From NCBI RefSeq assembly GCF_038096175.1, contig NZ_CP151099.1:5372001-5436000 (forward strand): a DNA stretch of 64,000 nt. Reading direction: 5' to 3'. Both the position numbers and the translations under genes were made by a program. Within the stretch, counting starts at the first letter, position 1. Every line of letters starts with the position of its first letter. The notes under the pieces were generated by a model that worked only from the letters and a program-made list of their open reading frames with translations, did no database searches and was not told the DNA's origin. This DNA is from Nostoc sp. UHCC 0302. GTDB lineage: Bacteria; Cyanobacteriota; Cyanobacteriia; Cyanobacteriales; Nostocaceae. Positions 46,267 through 54,848 of this stretch are shown piece by piece.

Positions 46267-48519
46267 TTAATTCTCATTAAGGATAAAGTAGAACGTTGTT
46301 CCTACGCCTGGCTTAGACTCAGCCCAAATCCGACCACCATGCCGTTCGACGATTTTTTTGCAGATAGCTAGACCAATACCTGTACCAGTAAATTCTCGAC
46401 GTGTATGAAGGCGGCGGAATACCTCAAAAATCCGCTCTAGATACTGTGACTTAATACCAATGCCATTATCTTGTACCCAGATCAGCCATTCATTTTGAGT
46501 GAGGGATGAGGGAGTAACATCTCCCCCTGCTCCTCGGTCACTGAGCGTAGCCGTTGGCGCAGCCTCTCGTAGAGAAGTGCTGCTCCCTGCTTCCTCTCCT
46601 CCCCCCTTGACTGCGCCAATGTGAATCTGTGGTGTTTCCTTTTGACGAAACTTGATCGCATTGCCAATGAGATTTTGGAATAATTGCACCATTTGGGTTT
46701 TGTCTGCGTTTAACTTTGGCAAAGGGTCATAAGTGATGATGGCGTTGCTTTCTGCGATCGCCACTTGTAAATTCCTCAAAGCCAGACTAAGTACAACGTT
46801 ACAATCAACAGGAGCAAATTCTTGAGTGCGAGTCCCCACACGCGAATAAGTTAGCAAGTCTTGGATCAACTGCTGCATCCGCTTTGCCCCATCTATGATG
46901 TAACCTAAATATTCCTGTGCAGACTCATCCAGACGCTCTTGATATTCCTGTCCTAATAGTTGGCTATAGCCAGTTACAGCTCGTAAGGGTTCTTGTAAAT
47001 CGTGGGAAGCCACATAGGCAAACTGTTCTAACTCTTGGTTAGAGCGTTTTAAATCCTCATTCAGCCTTTGTAATTCTGCCGTTCGCTCTTGAACTTTGAT
47101 TTCTAGGTCTGTCTTTGCTTGTTTTATGACCTCCTCGGCAAGTTTGCGATCGCTTATATCAGTGTAAGTACCTACCCACTCTTGAATCTCATCGTTGACA
47201 TTCAACACAGGAACTGCACGGGCGGCAAAAAATCGATAGCTACCATCAGCAACACGTATGCGATGTTCGCTCTTGTAAAGAATTTTGGTTGCCAGTGCCT
47301 CCGTCCACAACAACTGTGTAAAGCTCCGATCTTCAGGATGAATTACATTTAACCATCCTCCTTCATTGACTTCTGCTTCACTTTGCCCAGTCAAATCTAT
47401 CCAAGATGAAAAGTCTTTTGGCATTCCCTTAGCATCAGCTATCCAAATGGCTTGAGAAGTGGCAAGGACTAGTGAGCGATAGCGTTTTTCGTTTTCTTCT
47501 AAGGCAATTTCTGCCAGTTTGCGCCGAGTGATATCTTGAAAGAAAATCGATACACCTTCTGCTGAGGGGTAGATGCGATTTTCAAACCAGCGCTCCCACG
47601 GTGGATAATATTCCTCCAACTGAATCACTTGCTGTTCTGCCACAGCCCGGTGGTAGGCGTCATGAAACTTACCTCCCACAGCTTCAGGGAATACTTCCCA
47701 AATGTTTTTGCCAATCAAGTCTTCAGAATTGCGGTCAAAAATTTGTCCTGCCCTGTGATTAATATAGGTGAAGCACCAATTGCGATCCAGGGTCATAAAA
47801 GCATCAGTAATAGACTCTAAAATATCTGCTAGTTTTGCCTTTGCTGCTTGCTGTTCCAATCGCAGAGCTTCTTCAGATAAAGTCTTGTTGATGCGAATTT
47901 GCTTTTGCAGCAGTTTGAAAACCGCAATTAGCAGCACTAAACTCAAACCATACCCCAGACCCACTATAATGATGATTTGATAAACACTAGAGTCTGTCGC
48001 TGTTGTTCGCAATTTTAATAAAGTTTTTTCTTCATTTTCCATTGCTTGGTATATTGCCTGGAGTTGTTCGCGTACCTCCATCCCCTGAACTGTAACAGCG
48101 GTTTGAGTTATCTTGTCTAAGTTGTTTTGCCTGTACAGCTTGATTGTCTGCTCAACTAAGGCAAATCTTTGTGCAATTAAAGGTTCGAGTTTACTTAGTT
48201 GGTTTTGTTGCTTAGGGTTATCCCTAATTAACTGCCGTAGGGTTTGAATGTACTGATATACTTTTTGCTTGCTATTCTCGTAATTATCTAGGTAAACTGC
48301 CTTACCAGTGAGAATGTAACTATGTCGTCCAATTTCAACATTGCTAAGACTAGCCTCGGTCTTGTTTAAGACTTCTAAGACTTCATAAGTATGAATTACC
48401 CACTGCTTATCTTCGGTCAACCTTTGGACGCTTACATAAGAAGCTGCTCCAACGCCACACAGTAGTAGTAATGCTAAGCTAAAACCGCCTGGAACTAATT
48501 TTTCTGACAGTTTGTTCAT
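46267..48519 (-). CDS. Membrane histidine kinase (CHASE3-PAS-PAS-HisKA-HATPase) with a repeat-encoded insert
   Basis: A 750-residue sensor kinase. TM1 is at about 11-30, a CHASE3-like periplasmic helix bundle at about 35-180 (LNKTEASLSNVEIGRHSYIL), TM2 at about 183-205, PAS at about 225-335 (ILESITDAFMTLDRNW) and a second PAS/PAC at about 345-465. A coiled coil and HisKA with His in FAYVASHDLQEPLRAVTGYS follow, then HATPase with N-box FQNLIGNAIKFRQ, G1 VQDNGIGIKSQ and G2 FTGTGIGLAICKK. Residues about 635-675 (EEAGSSTSLREAAPTATLSD and on), between the N-box and G1, are translated from a dispersed DNA repeat and have no counterpart in homologues I know. The frame is kept. First of three genes in the cluster. 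Confidence 0.92.
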   Translation of the reverse strand: MNKLSEKLVPGGFSLALLLLCGVGAASYVSVQRLTEDKQWVIHTYEVLEVLNKTEASLSNVEIGRHSYILTGKAVYLDNYENSKQKVYQYIQTLRQLIRDNPKQQNQLSKLEPLIAQRFALVEQTIKLYRQNNLDKITQTAVTVQGMEVREQLQAIYQAMENEEKTLLKLRTTATDSSVYQIIIIVGLGYGLSLVLLIAVFKLLQKQIRINKTLSEEALRLEQQAAKAKLADILESITDAFMTLDRNWCFTYINHRAGQIFDRNSEDLIGKNIWEVFPEAVGGKFHDAYHRAVAEQQVIQLEEYYPPWERWFENRIYPSAEGVSIFFQDITRRKLAEIALEENEKRYRSLVLATSQAIWIADAKGMPKDFSSWIDLTGQSEAEVNEGGWLNVIHPEDRSFTQLLWTEALATKILYKSEHRIRVADGSYRFFAARAVPVLNVNDEIQEWVGTYTDISDRKLAEEVIKQAKTDLEIKVQERTAELQRLNEDLKRSNQELEQFAYVASHDLQEPLRAVTGYSQLLGQEYQERLDESAQEYLGYIIDGAKRMQQLIQDLLTYSRVGTRTQEFAPVDCNVVLSLALRNLQVAIAESNAIITYDPLPKLNADKTQMVQLFQNLIGNAIKFRQKETPQIHIGAVKGGGEEAGSSTSLREAAPTATLSDRGAGGDVTPSSLTQNEWLIWVQDNGIGIKSQYLERIFEVFRRLHTRREFTGTGIGLAICKKIVERHGGRIWAESKPGVGTTFYFILNEN
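46529..46587. repeat. Compound dispersed repeat, copy 3 (short form), inside a coding sequence
   Basis: It has the same ends as the copy at 35641-35730 (GCTCCTCGGTCACTGAGCGT and the TCTCGTAGAGAAG-TGCTGCTCCC tail) but lacks its middle. It sits inside the histidine kinase gene and is translated. Confidence 0.88.
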
Positions 48520-48878
48520 TAAATACTCACAGAAGTATAGCTAATCACCACATCAGTTTTAGCCTCTATAACAAGCCGCTGGCGACTAGGGAATTAAATA
48601 ATACAAAAATATAAAATAATTACTTAATTTGTAGAAAAACTTGACAATATTTTGTGATCAACAAAAGGTCGGAAATGTAGTGCTTGCCTATCTATACGCT
48701 TCTTTCAAGGGGCAGAGGCGATCGCTCTTTCCCTCATCCTTTTCGGTAACGATTGTCATACTTACAAATAAGAGTAGACGATTGTAATATTAACAACAAT
48801 CGTCTACTCAATATATCATGAATCAGGATTCTTAAAAAACCCTGTTAGATTACTTCAACTTGGGATAGTTCAAACTAA
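48520..48878. other. 359-bp gap with one terminator
   Basis: Apart from the hairpin at 48772-48809 it is AT-rich; the promoter of the kinase cluster must lie in the part near 48520-48760. Confidence 0.5.
48772..48809 (-). terminator. Probable terminator of the 64-codon gene
   Basis: GAGTAGACGATTGT (48772-48785) and ACAATCGTCTACTC (48796-48809) form a perfect 14-bp stem. On the minus strand it is followed by TTATTTG. Confidence 0.7.
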
Positions 48879-49073
48879 TTAACGAGACTCGGTTCCCTGA
48901 TTGGGGCTACCTGGTACAGAATCATTTTCTGGAGATTCTGGTGTAGCAGTAGGTCTTGCATCAGTTGCTTCAGCGTCACCTGTTTTGCGATTAATTTCTT
49001 CGAGGGTAGTTTGGTAGCCACCAGAAGCAGTAGTACCTTGATTATCAGATTTCTCTTTCTTTTCTTCAGCCAT
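48879..49073 (-). CDS. Small acidic disordered protein, unknown function
   Basis: A 64-residue, highly polar protein (MAEEKKEKSDNQGTTASGGY ... PNQGTESR) rich in Glu, Pro, Ser, Thr and Gly, with no hydrophobic core, so probably disordered in solution. AGGAG lies eight bases upstream of the ATG (minus strand TTAGGAGTCTAGTA), supporting translation, and a strong hairpin follows the stop. I do not recognise a family. Confidence 0.6.
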   Translation of the reverse strand: MAEEKKEKSDNQGTTASGGYQTTLEEINRKTGDAEATDARPTATPESPENDSVPGSPNQGTESR

Positions 49074-49421
49074 TACTAGACTCCTAATAATTTAGTCATT
49101 TAATCTTGCCGTCATTCTAAGAAAATAATAAATGTAAGTTCATCTATCCAGAATCTAGTTATGGCTGATTTATCCCTCTATCGAAAGTATTGTTTAGTAC
49201 TACTTATATATGCTTTCTAGAAGGCACGAAACGGAGCCTGTTAAAGTAAAAGCGCTTTTCACAGTTAAGAAAGAAAGATGGAGTAGATAATACTGCTTAT
49301 CTGCCTATAATCCCCTTGTAATTGCTGAATTGGCAACTACTATTTACTGCCAAATACCCTAATTTCCGCTAAATAAATAATACAGAGTATTGATTCACAC
49401 TAGTAAATATAAATGTAATTA
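49074..49421. other. 348-bp divergent promoter region
   Basis: AT-rich sequence between two divergent starts, with no repeat, RNA or gene that I can support. Confidence 0.5.
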
Positions 49422-49889
49422 ATGAAACAAAATGATTTTTCATTACCAGTTGGGTGTGTCCTTCGTAGGGCAACATCTGCGGATATGTGGTCGATTCGAC
49501 GATTAGTGTTCTTAGCCAAACTCGACCCTACCCAATTACGTTGGCAGCAATTCTGGGTGATTGAACGCAATGGAGATTTAATAGCTTGTGGACAACTACG
49601 TAACTTCTCAGGCGCACAAGAACTTGGTAGTTTAGTCGTTGCACCTGCTTGGAGAGGACAGGGTTTGGCTAGTTTTCTCACGCAGCATTTGATTAGTACA
49701 GCGACGCAACCACTGTATCTTGAATGTCTAGGTGAACGTTTAATGCAGTTTTACAGTCGTTTTGGTTTTGATCTAATTTCTTTTGAAGACTTGCCACCAT
49801 CACTGCAACGCAAGTTTAGACTATCTCAATTAGCTAAAAAGTGGATAAAAATTCCTGTGATGTTTATGTATTATCACGGTCGTCACTAA
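49422..49889 (+). CDS. GNAT-family N-acetyltransferase
   Basis: A 155-residue acetyltransferase-like protein. The acetyl-CoA binding motif A is LGSLVVAPAWRGQGLASFLT (about 69-88), following the beta strand DLIACGQLRNFSGAQELGSL. The N-terminal half (CVLRRATSADMWSIRRLVFL) and the C-terminal FYSRFGFDLISFEDLP complete the fold. The substrate (small molecule or protein N-terminus) cannot be told from sequence. It stands alone. Confidence 0.85.
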   Translation: MKQNDFSLPVGCVLRRATSADMWSIRRLVFLAKLDPTQLRWQQFWVIERNGDLIACGQLRNFSGAQELGSLVVAPAWRGQGLASFLTQHLISTATQPLYLECLGERLMQFYSRFGFDLISFEDLPPSLQRKFRLSQLAKKWIKIPVMFMYYHGRH

Positions 49890-50103
49890 CCAAATAGGAT
49901 AAATTGTCCGGAATTCTGAGGCGTGAATCTGTAGTTAAGTATGTTTCTACAGAGAACAGATGCAGTTGAAACTAAGGAACAAGCAATCAGCAGATGCAGT
50001 CAAAACCCAAGAATGAGCAATACTGCATAAAACTGGAGAAACCAACCGTAGACATTTGTAGAGATTCACACTCAAAAATCTGAAGAAATTAAGTGAGGAA
50101 TTT

Positions 50104-50391
50104 ATGACAAGCTTTATTCAACTCCGATTACACAACGATTTACTGCACCCAGTCCGCGAGTGGTTGGAAACGATAGAAATTCATAACTCCAAACTTGCTC
50201 ATTTTTTGTGCAGAGCCATTCCATCTCAATGTCCCTTTGAGAGAGACATCACGCTATTTGGTCGGAAGTTATTTCATATCCCGCCAATGTGTAAATTAAA
50301 CCCGCTATATGAGCAAGTAGTTAGCCTGCGTTTCAAAGCTTTGTGTTATCTTGCTGATGAATGCGGTGAAGATGTCACAGCTTATTGCTGA
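50104..50391 (+). CDS. Mo-dependent nitrogenase C-terminus family protein
   Basis: A 95-residue protein of the family named Mo-dependent nitrogenase C-terminal (Mo-nitro_C), recognised from VREWLETIEIHNSKLAHFLC, AIPSQCPFERDITLFGR and IPPMCKLNPLYEQVVSLRFK. It keeps the family's five Cys residues (LCR, QCP, MCK, LCY, ECG) plus the C-terminal YC. Homologues occur in several copies in heterocystous cyanobacteria, sometimes near nif genes; the biochemical role is unclear. No nif gene is in this window. It is 190 bp upstream of an OmpR-type regulator on the same strand. Confidence 0.85.
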   Translation: MTSFIQLRLHNDLLHPVREWLETIEIHNSKLAHFLCRAIPSQCPFERDITLFGRKLFHIPPMCKLNPLYEQVVSLRFKALCYLADECGEDVTAYC

Positions 50392-50581
50392 TAGCTGGTT
50401 TGAGCGTTCAGTGATCAAGCAGCTATTGGTAATTGCAGACTTACGGTTGTTACTTACTCAGGTTTATACTAAGCTAACGTACACCTAATTAGATGTTTAG
50501 CTATTTAGTAGCTACCACCTCTAAAGTGTTTCTAGTCAGTATTTTTGCTTACCACACCCTGCTGAAATCATTAACATTATC

Positions 50582-51256
50582 ATGACGCACATCTTACTGG
50601 TTGAAGATGAAGTCAAACTGGCACGATCTATCGAATTGGAACTGAATTATGAAGGCTATCTAGTCAGCGTCGCGTACGATGGACTAACTGCACTCACCGC
50701 AGCGCGGGAGTTGCGTTTAGATTTGATAATCTTAGATTGGATGTTATCTGGTTTGTCGGGCTTGGAAACTTGCCGCCGCCTGCAAAGTATCAGCAATCAA
50801 GTACCAATAATCTTGTTAACTGCTAAAGATAAAGAGAGCAATTGCGTTGTTGGCTTAGATGCTGGTGTTGAGGACTATGTAGTTAAACCCTTCACCGCTG
50901 AGGAATTATTAGCCAGAGTCCACGCTCAACTACGAAGAAATCGGCAAGCAACCGCCGTAGATATTTTAGAATTTGAAGACTTGAGTTTAAATCGTCGCAC
51001 GCGGGAAGTATACCGATGCCAGCGGCTAGTAGAGTTAACTACCAAGGAATTTGATTTACTAGAATATTTGCTTGCTCATCCCCGACAGGTAATTACACGC
51101 GATCGCATTTTACAAGAAATCTGGGACTACAACTTCATCGGTGATACCAACGTTATTGAAGACTATATTCGCTACCTGTGCTTGAAACTCGAAGCTAATA
51201 ACGAAAAACGTCTGATTCAAACAGTGCATGATGTCGGCTACGTATTACGTGATTAA
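50582..51256 (+). CDS. OmpR-family response regulator
   Basis: A 224-residue DNA-binding regulator. The receiver has acidic residues in ILLVEDEVKLARSI, phosphorylation Asp in DLIILDWMLSGLSGLETC, Thr in PIILLTAKDKES and Lys in DYVVKPFTAEELLARV. The winged-helix output domain (about 128-224) has LTTKEFDLLEYLLAHPRQVI and RLIQTVHDVGYVLRD. No kinase gene adjoins it, as for several orphan OmpR regulators of cyanobacteria that respond to nitrogen or redox stress. arsM begins about 145 bp downstream; a regulatory link is possible but not shown. Confidence 0.92.
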   Translation: MTHILLVEDEVKLARSIELELNYEGYLVSVAYDGLTALTAARELRLDLIILDWMLSGLSGLETCRRLQSISNQVPIILLTAKDKESNCVVGLDAGVEDYVVKPFTAEELLARVHAQLRRNRQATAVDILEFEDLSLNRRTREVYRCQRLVELTTKEFDLLEYLLAHPRQVITRDRILQEIWDYNFIGDTNVIEDYIRYLCLKLEANNEKRLIQTVHDVGYVLRD

Positions 51257-51401
51257 ACTCGCTCGCATTAGCGCACAGCCTCCACACCCTTCTTAAAAAA
51301 GAGAGTTTGGGGGTTTTGATAATTTCATGAAAAACTCATGCAACTCAGAGTTAACTATATTAGGATGCACAAAGCAGTCGAAAACCGAAATCTGAATTGG
51401 C

Positions 51402-52370
51402 ATGACCTATCTAGAAACAGCGGCAGAATTTTACCGGGAAGTCGCCGAAACACCGCAAGTTGGACTTTGTTGTGTCCAAAGTACACCCCTGCAACTACCA
51501 GGACTGAAAATTCCCTATAATATGCAGGAAATGAATTATGGTTGTGGTACTACTGTTCACCCCGCCGAACTAGGAAACCAACCTACTGTACTTTATGTTG
51601 GTGTTGGCGGTGGTTTAGAAGCTTTACAATTCGCTTATTTTTCCCGCCGTGCAGGTGCTGTAATTGCCGTTGAACCAGTCGCTGCTATGCGGGAAGCAGC
51701 TGCACGCAACCTGGAAATTGCTGCTCAAGAAAACCCCTGGTTTGATACCAGCTTCGTGGAAATTCACGAAGGCGATGCCTTTAACTTACCCGTTAATGAT
51801 GCTACCGTCGATATAGTAGCGCAGAATTGCCTTTTCAACATCTTTGAACCAGAAGATTTAACTCGTGCTTTAAAAGAAGCATATCGAGTATTAAAACCAA
51901 GCGGACGCTTACAGATGAGTGATCCAATTGCTACTCGACCAATTCCAGCACATCTACAAGAAGATGAAAGGCTACGAGCCATGTGTTTATCAGGCGCTCT
52001 CACATATGAGGAGTACACTGAACGTATTATAAATGCAGGCTTTGGTCAAGTTGAAATTCGCGCTCGTCGCCCTTACCGATTGCTAGATTCCCAGACTTAC
52101 AAACTCGAAAAAAACCTACTTTTAGAAAGCCTAGATTCTGTATCTTTTAAAGTTGCTATTCCAGAGGATGGTGCTTGTATTTTCACTGGAAAAACAGCGA
52201 TTTATGCTGGTGCAGAATCTTTTTTCGACGATTCCGCAGGTCATCTACTTCAGCGTGGTATTCCCGCAGCAGTGTGTGATAAAACTGCTGCTAAACTTGG
52301 GGCTTTAAAGCCAGTAGAAATAATTATTACCGATTCAACTTGGCACTATAGTGGCGGTGGTTGCTGTTAA
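51402..52370 (+). CDS. arsM: Arsenite S-adenosylmethionine methyltransferase ArsM (arsenosugar type)
   Basis: A 322-residue SAM-dependent enzyme that methylates As(III), first step of arsenosugar formation. It starts TYLETAAEFYREVAETPQVG with the Cys pair GLCCVQ, then NYGCGTTVHP, the SAM motif I VLYVGVGGGLEALQFAYFSR, VIAVEPVAAMREAAARN and the post-I motif FNLPVNDATVDIVAQNCLFN, and ends in GGGCC. This N-terminal arrangement is the arsenosugar-cluster subtype, not the short ArsM. The TAA stop lies inside the terminal repeat of a MITE. A PiT permease and arsS follow on the same strand. Confidence 0.92.
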   Translation: MTYLETAAEFYREVAETPQVGLCCVQSTPLQLPGLKIPYNMQEMNYGCGTTVHPAELGNQPTVLYVGVGGGLEALQFAYFSRRAGAVIAVEPVAAMREAAARNLEIAAQENPWFDTSFVEIHEGDAFNLPVNDATVDIVAQNCLFNIFEPEDLTRALKEAYRVLKPSGRLQMSDPIATRPIPAHLQEDERLRAMCLSGALTYEEYTERIINAGFGQVEIRARRPYRLLDSQTYKLEKNLLLESLDSVSFKVAIPEDGACIFTGKTAIYAGAESFFDDSAGHLLQRGIPAAVCDKTAAKLGALKPVEIIITDSTWHYSGGGCC

Positions 52371-52503
52371 GGAACTTCCAATTAAAAAATATGCAACCAA
52401 TGAGTGTATATCGTAGGGTGTGTTAACCCGATAGCCTAACGCACCTATTATGTAGACGGTGCATTAGGCTTAACTGAATAATTTATTTTTTGGAAGTCCT
52501 TAA
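52367..52503. mobile_element. MITE overlapping the arsM stop codon
   Basis: The terminal inverted repeats are TTAAGGAACTTCCAA (52367-52381) and TTGGAAGTCCTTAA (52490-52503), with one indel. The interior has AGCCTAACGCACC against GGTGCATTAGGCT and a GTAGGGTGTGTTAA box, the style of common cyanobacterial MITEs. At 137 bp it carries no gene. The arsM stop TAA (52368-52370) is part of the left terminal repeat. Confidence 0.75.
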
Positions 52504-52689
52504 CAAGAATTCAGTAGTCAAAAGCCAGAATTTGGCATTAATTTTGTACAATTTTTGAGCCTAGTCCTGCTAGAAGGTTTCTTTGTCTAGGTAAACTAAT
52601 TTCACGTTAGAGAGACGAATATATGGGTTTAAATCTCCACATCAAAGCATTCTGACTTCTGCTTTTTACTTTAACTTTGAATAATATAA
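52504..52689. other. Remaining spacer between the MITE and the PiT gene
   Basis: AT-rich, with AGAATTCAGTAGTCAAAAGC-like repeat remains near 52506. It may hold the promoter of the permease-arsS pair; I cannot identify it. Confidence 0.4.
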
Positions 52690-53649
52690 ATGTTGTTAAT
52701 TAGTCTATTTATAGCTACGCTTTTTTTAGCTTACTCCAATGGTGCTAATGATAATTTTAAAGGGGTAGCAACACTATATGGAAGTGGAACAACTAGCTAT
52801 CAAACAGCAATTTTGTGGGCTACTTTTACAACTTCTGCTGGTGCTGTAGCTTCCATTTTCTGGGCAAGTACACTAATTAAAAACTTTTCAGGCAAAGGAC
52901 TATTACCAGATGCGATCGCTAATGCACCAGAGTTTCATTTAGCAGTGGCGATCGCCACTGGTTTAACAGTAATAATTGCTACATTTATGGGATTTCCCAT
53001 TTCTACAACTCATGGTTTAACAGGTTCGCTGGTTGGAGCTGGATTAGTAGCGATCGGGCTAAAAGTTAATTTTGCAGCTTTAGGAAATTCCTTTATTTTA
53101 CCCCTATTGCTGAGTCCGATTATTGCTGTTCCCTTGGGAGCAGGGATTTATAGTTTATCTAGATATATAAATTCCAAATTGCGCTTGCTAATTAATCAGA
53201 GGATGATTGATAAATGTCACTTTCTTAGTGCTGGTATAGTTAGTTTTGCTAGAGGCTTGAATGATACTCCTAAGATTGTCTCGCTGATTTTGATTATTGA
53301 GTATTTCTCAATTCAGGGAGGAATGATCACTATAGCGATCGCAATGGCACTTGGAGGTTTACTTAACTCTCAAAGAATTGCCGAAACGATGAGTACAAAA
53401 ATTACCTCCATGAATCATACTCAGGGTTTATCAGCTAATATAGTAACTGGAGTTCTAGTAATTGCAGCTAGCCAGTTTGGGCTTCCTGTTTCTACTACTC
53501 ACGTTTCAGTCGGTTCAATTTTTGGAGTGGGACTGATTACTAAAAAAGCTAATGCACGTGTTTTCTCTCAGATATTACTATCATGGATTTTAACTTTACC
53601 AATTGCCGCAATTATTAGTGGAATAACTTACAGGTTATTGCAAGGTTAG
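52690..53649 (+). CDS. PiT-family inorganic phosphate permease in an arsenosugar cluster
   Basis: A 319-residue inner-membrane permease. The first PiT signature ANDNFKGVATLYG is at about residues 18-30; the inverted second half has GLNDTPKIVSL and GLPVSTTHVSVGSIFGVG, repeating GFPISTTHGLTGSLVGAG of the first half. It is shorter than housekeeping PiT proteins (about 400-500), lacking the long central loop. PiT carriers move phosphate, and arsenate by mimicry. Its position between arsM and arsS points to arsenic-oxyanion transport or phosphate discrimination; that is an inference. The stop is 43 bp before arsS. Confidence 0.9.
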   Translation: MLLISLFIATLFLAYSNGANDNFKGVATLYGSGTTSYQTAILWATFTTSAGAVASIFWASTLIKNFSGKGLLPDAIANAPEFHLAVAIATGLTVIIATFMGFPISTTHGLTGSLVGAGLVAIGLKVNFAALGNSFILPLLLSPIIAVPLGAGIYSLSRYINSKLRLLINQRMIDKCHFLSAGIVSFARGLNDTPKIVSLILIIEYFSIQGGMITIAIAMALGGLLNSQRIAETMSTKITSMNHTQGLSANIVTGVLVIAASQFGLPVSTTHVSVGSIFGVGLITKKANARVFSQILLSWILTLPIAAIISGITYRLLQG

Positions 53650-53692
53650 CAAGATACGGCAAATTATTTCTATATTTAAGGAGTAGTAATCA

Positions 53693-54700
53693 ATGCAAAT
53701 AAAATCATTAACTACACCAGATAAATCAGTCACTCCATTTAAAGATAAACTTAATTCTTCTTTAACAAAAAAGGAAATTAATGTTTTACAAATTAATTTA
53801 GGTAAACGCTGTAATCTGGCTTGTACACATTGCCATGTAGAAGCAGGCCCAAAACGCACAGAAGAACTTTCACCAGAAATTTGCCAACAACTGATAGAAC
53901 TCATCTATAAATTCCCTGAAATTAAAATTGTGGATTTAACTGGTGGCGCACCAGAAATGAATTACGGATTTAAGCCACTTGTAGAAGCAGCAAGGATTAC
54001 TGGTAAACAGGTGATTGTCCGGTCGAATTTGACCATTTATTTTGAAGATGGATTTAGTGATTTACCAGAATACTTTGCTAAACACCAAGTGAGAGTAGTC
54101 GCTTCCTTACCTTGCTATCTAGCAGATAATGTTGATACGATGCGTGGTATTGGAGTTTTTGATAGTTCCGTTAAAGCCTTACAAGTGCTTAATCAACAAG
54201 GTTATGGTAAGGAGCAAAATTTAATTTTGGACTTGGTATATAATCCGCAGTTGCCCTCAAGTGAAAAATTTTCTTTAGCTCCTGAACAGAAGAACCTAGA
54301 ACGAGATTACAAAATGTTCTTGCAAGAACACTTTGGTATTATATTTAATAACCTCTTCACCATTACCAACCTACCAGTTGGCAGAACTAAAATGCACTTA
54401 GAACGGAAAAAACTGTACAGCAGTTATTTACAGTTTTTAGAATTGCATTTTAATCCTAGTACAATTGAACATTTAATGTGTCGTGATGAACTTTCAATTG
54501 ACTATCTAGGGAATGTATATGATTGTGACTTTAATCAGATGATGAATCTGCCAGCCAAAACCCGCAAAGGAGAATCCTTGACAGTTGGCAAATTACTAGA
54601 AGCTGGCAGTTTAGACCTAATTACTGAAGTACAAACAGCTGCTTATTGCTATGGTTGTACTGCTGGCTGCGGTTCTAGTTGTGGTGGTGCTTTGCTCTAA
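53693..54700 (+). CDS. arsS: Radical SAM arsenosugar biosynthesis protein ArsS
   Basis: A 335-residue radical SAM enzyme that, in the current model, joins a deoxyadenosyl group from SAM to dimethylated arsenic to begin arsenosugars. The [4Fe-4S] motif is CNLACTHCHVEAG (Cys x3 Cys x2 Cys). VDLTGGAPEMNYGF is the GGE-like SAM ribose site. The C-terminal Cys cluster YCYGCTAGCGSSCGG probably binds more iron-sulfur clusters. Also visible is CRDELSIDYLGNVYDCDFNQ. AAGGAG stands 13 bases before the ATG. It is the last gene of the arsM-PiT-arsS set. Confidence 0.93.
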   Translation: MQIKSLTTPDKSVTPFKDKLNSSLTKKEINVLQINLGKRCNLACTHCHVEAGPKRTEELSPEICQQLIELIYKFPEIKIVDLTGGAPEMNYGFKPLVEAARITGKQVIVRSNLTIYFEDGFSDLPEYFAKHQVRVVASLPCYLADNVDTMRGIGVFDSSVKALQVLNQQGYGKEQNLILDLVYNPQLPSSEKFSLAPEQKNLERDYKMFLQEHFGIIFNNLFTITNLPVGRTKMHLERKKLYSSYLQFLELHFNPSTIEHLMCRDELSIDYLGNVYDCDFNQMMNLPAKTRKGESLTVGKLLEAGSLDLITEVQTAAYCYGCTAGCGSSCGGALL

Positions 54701-54791
54701 AGCCACTAAAAGATATCTACGTTTAAATTAGGCCAATTGATTTTTAATTTTTAATTGACATTTTCTCTGTATGTCATAAAAAGACAATTTT

Positions 54792-54842
54792 GTTACAAAA
54801 TCTGTTACGTAAGTGTCATTAATATTTGAATGGGTTTATACT
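54792..54842 (+). promoter_or_regulatory. Promoter of Yfr1-like RNA 1
   Basis: GTTACAAAATCTGTTAC (54792-54808) is a direct repeat of GTTAC. TATACT at 54837-54842 is a good -10 box. The same layout recurs at 55290-55339 and, without the RNA, at 59608-59655. The -35 region is not classical, so an activator may be needed. Confidence 0.55.
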
Positions 54843-54848
54843 AATATC

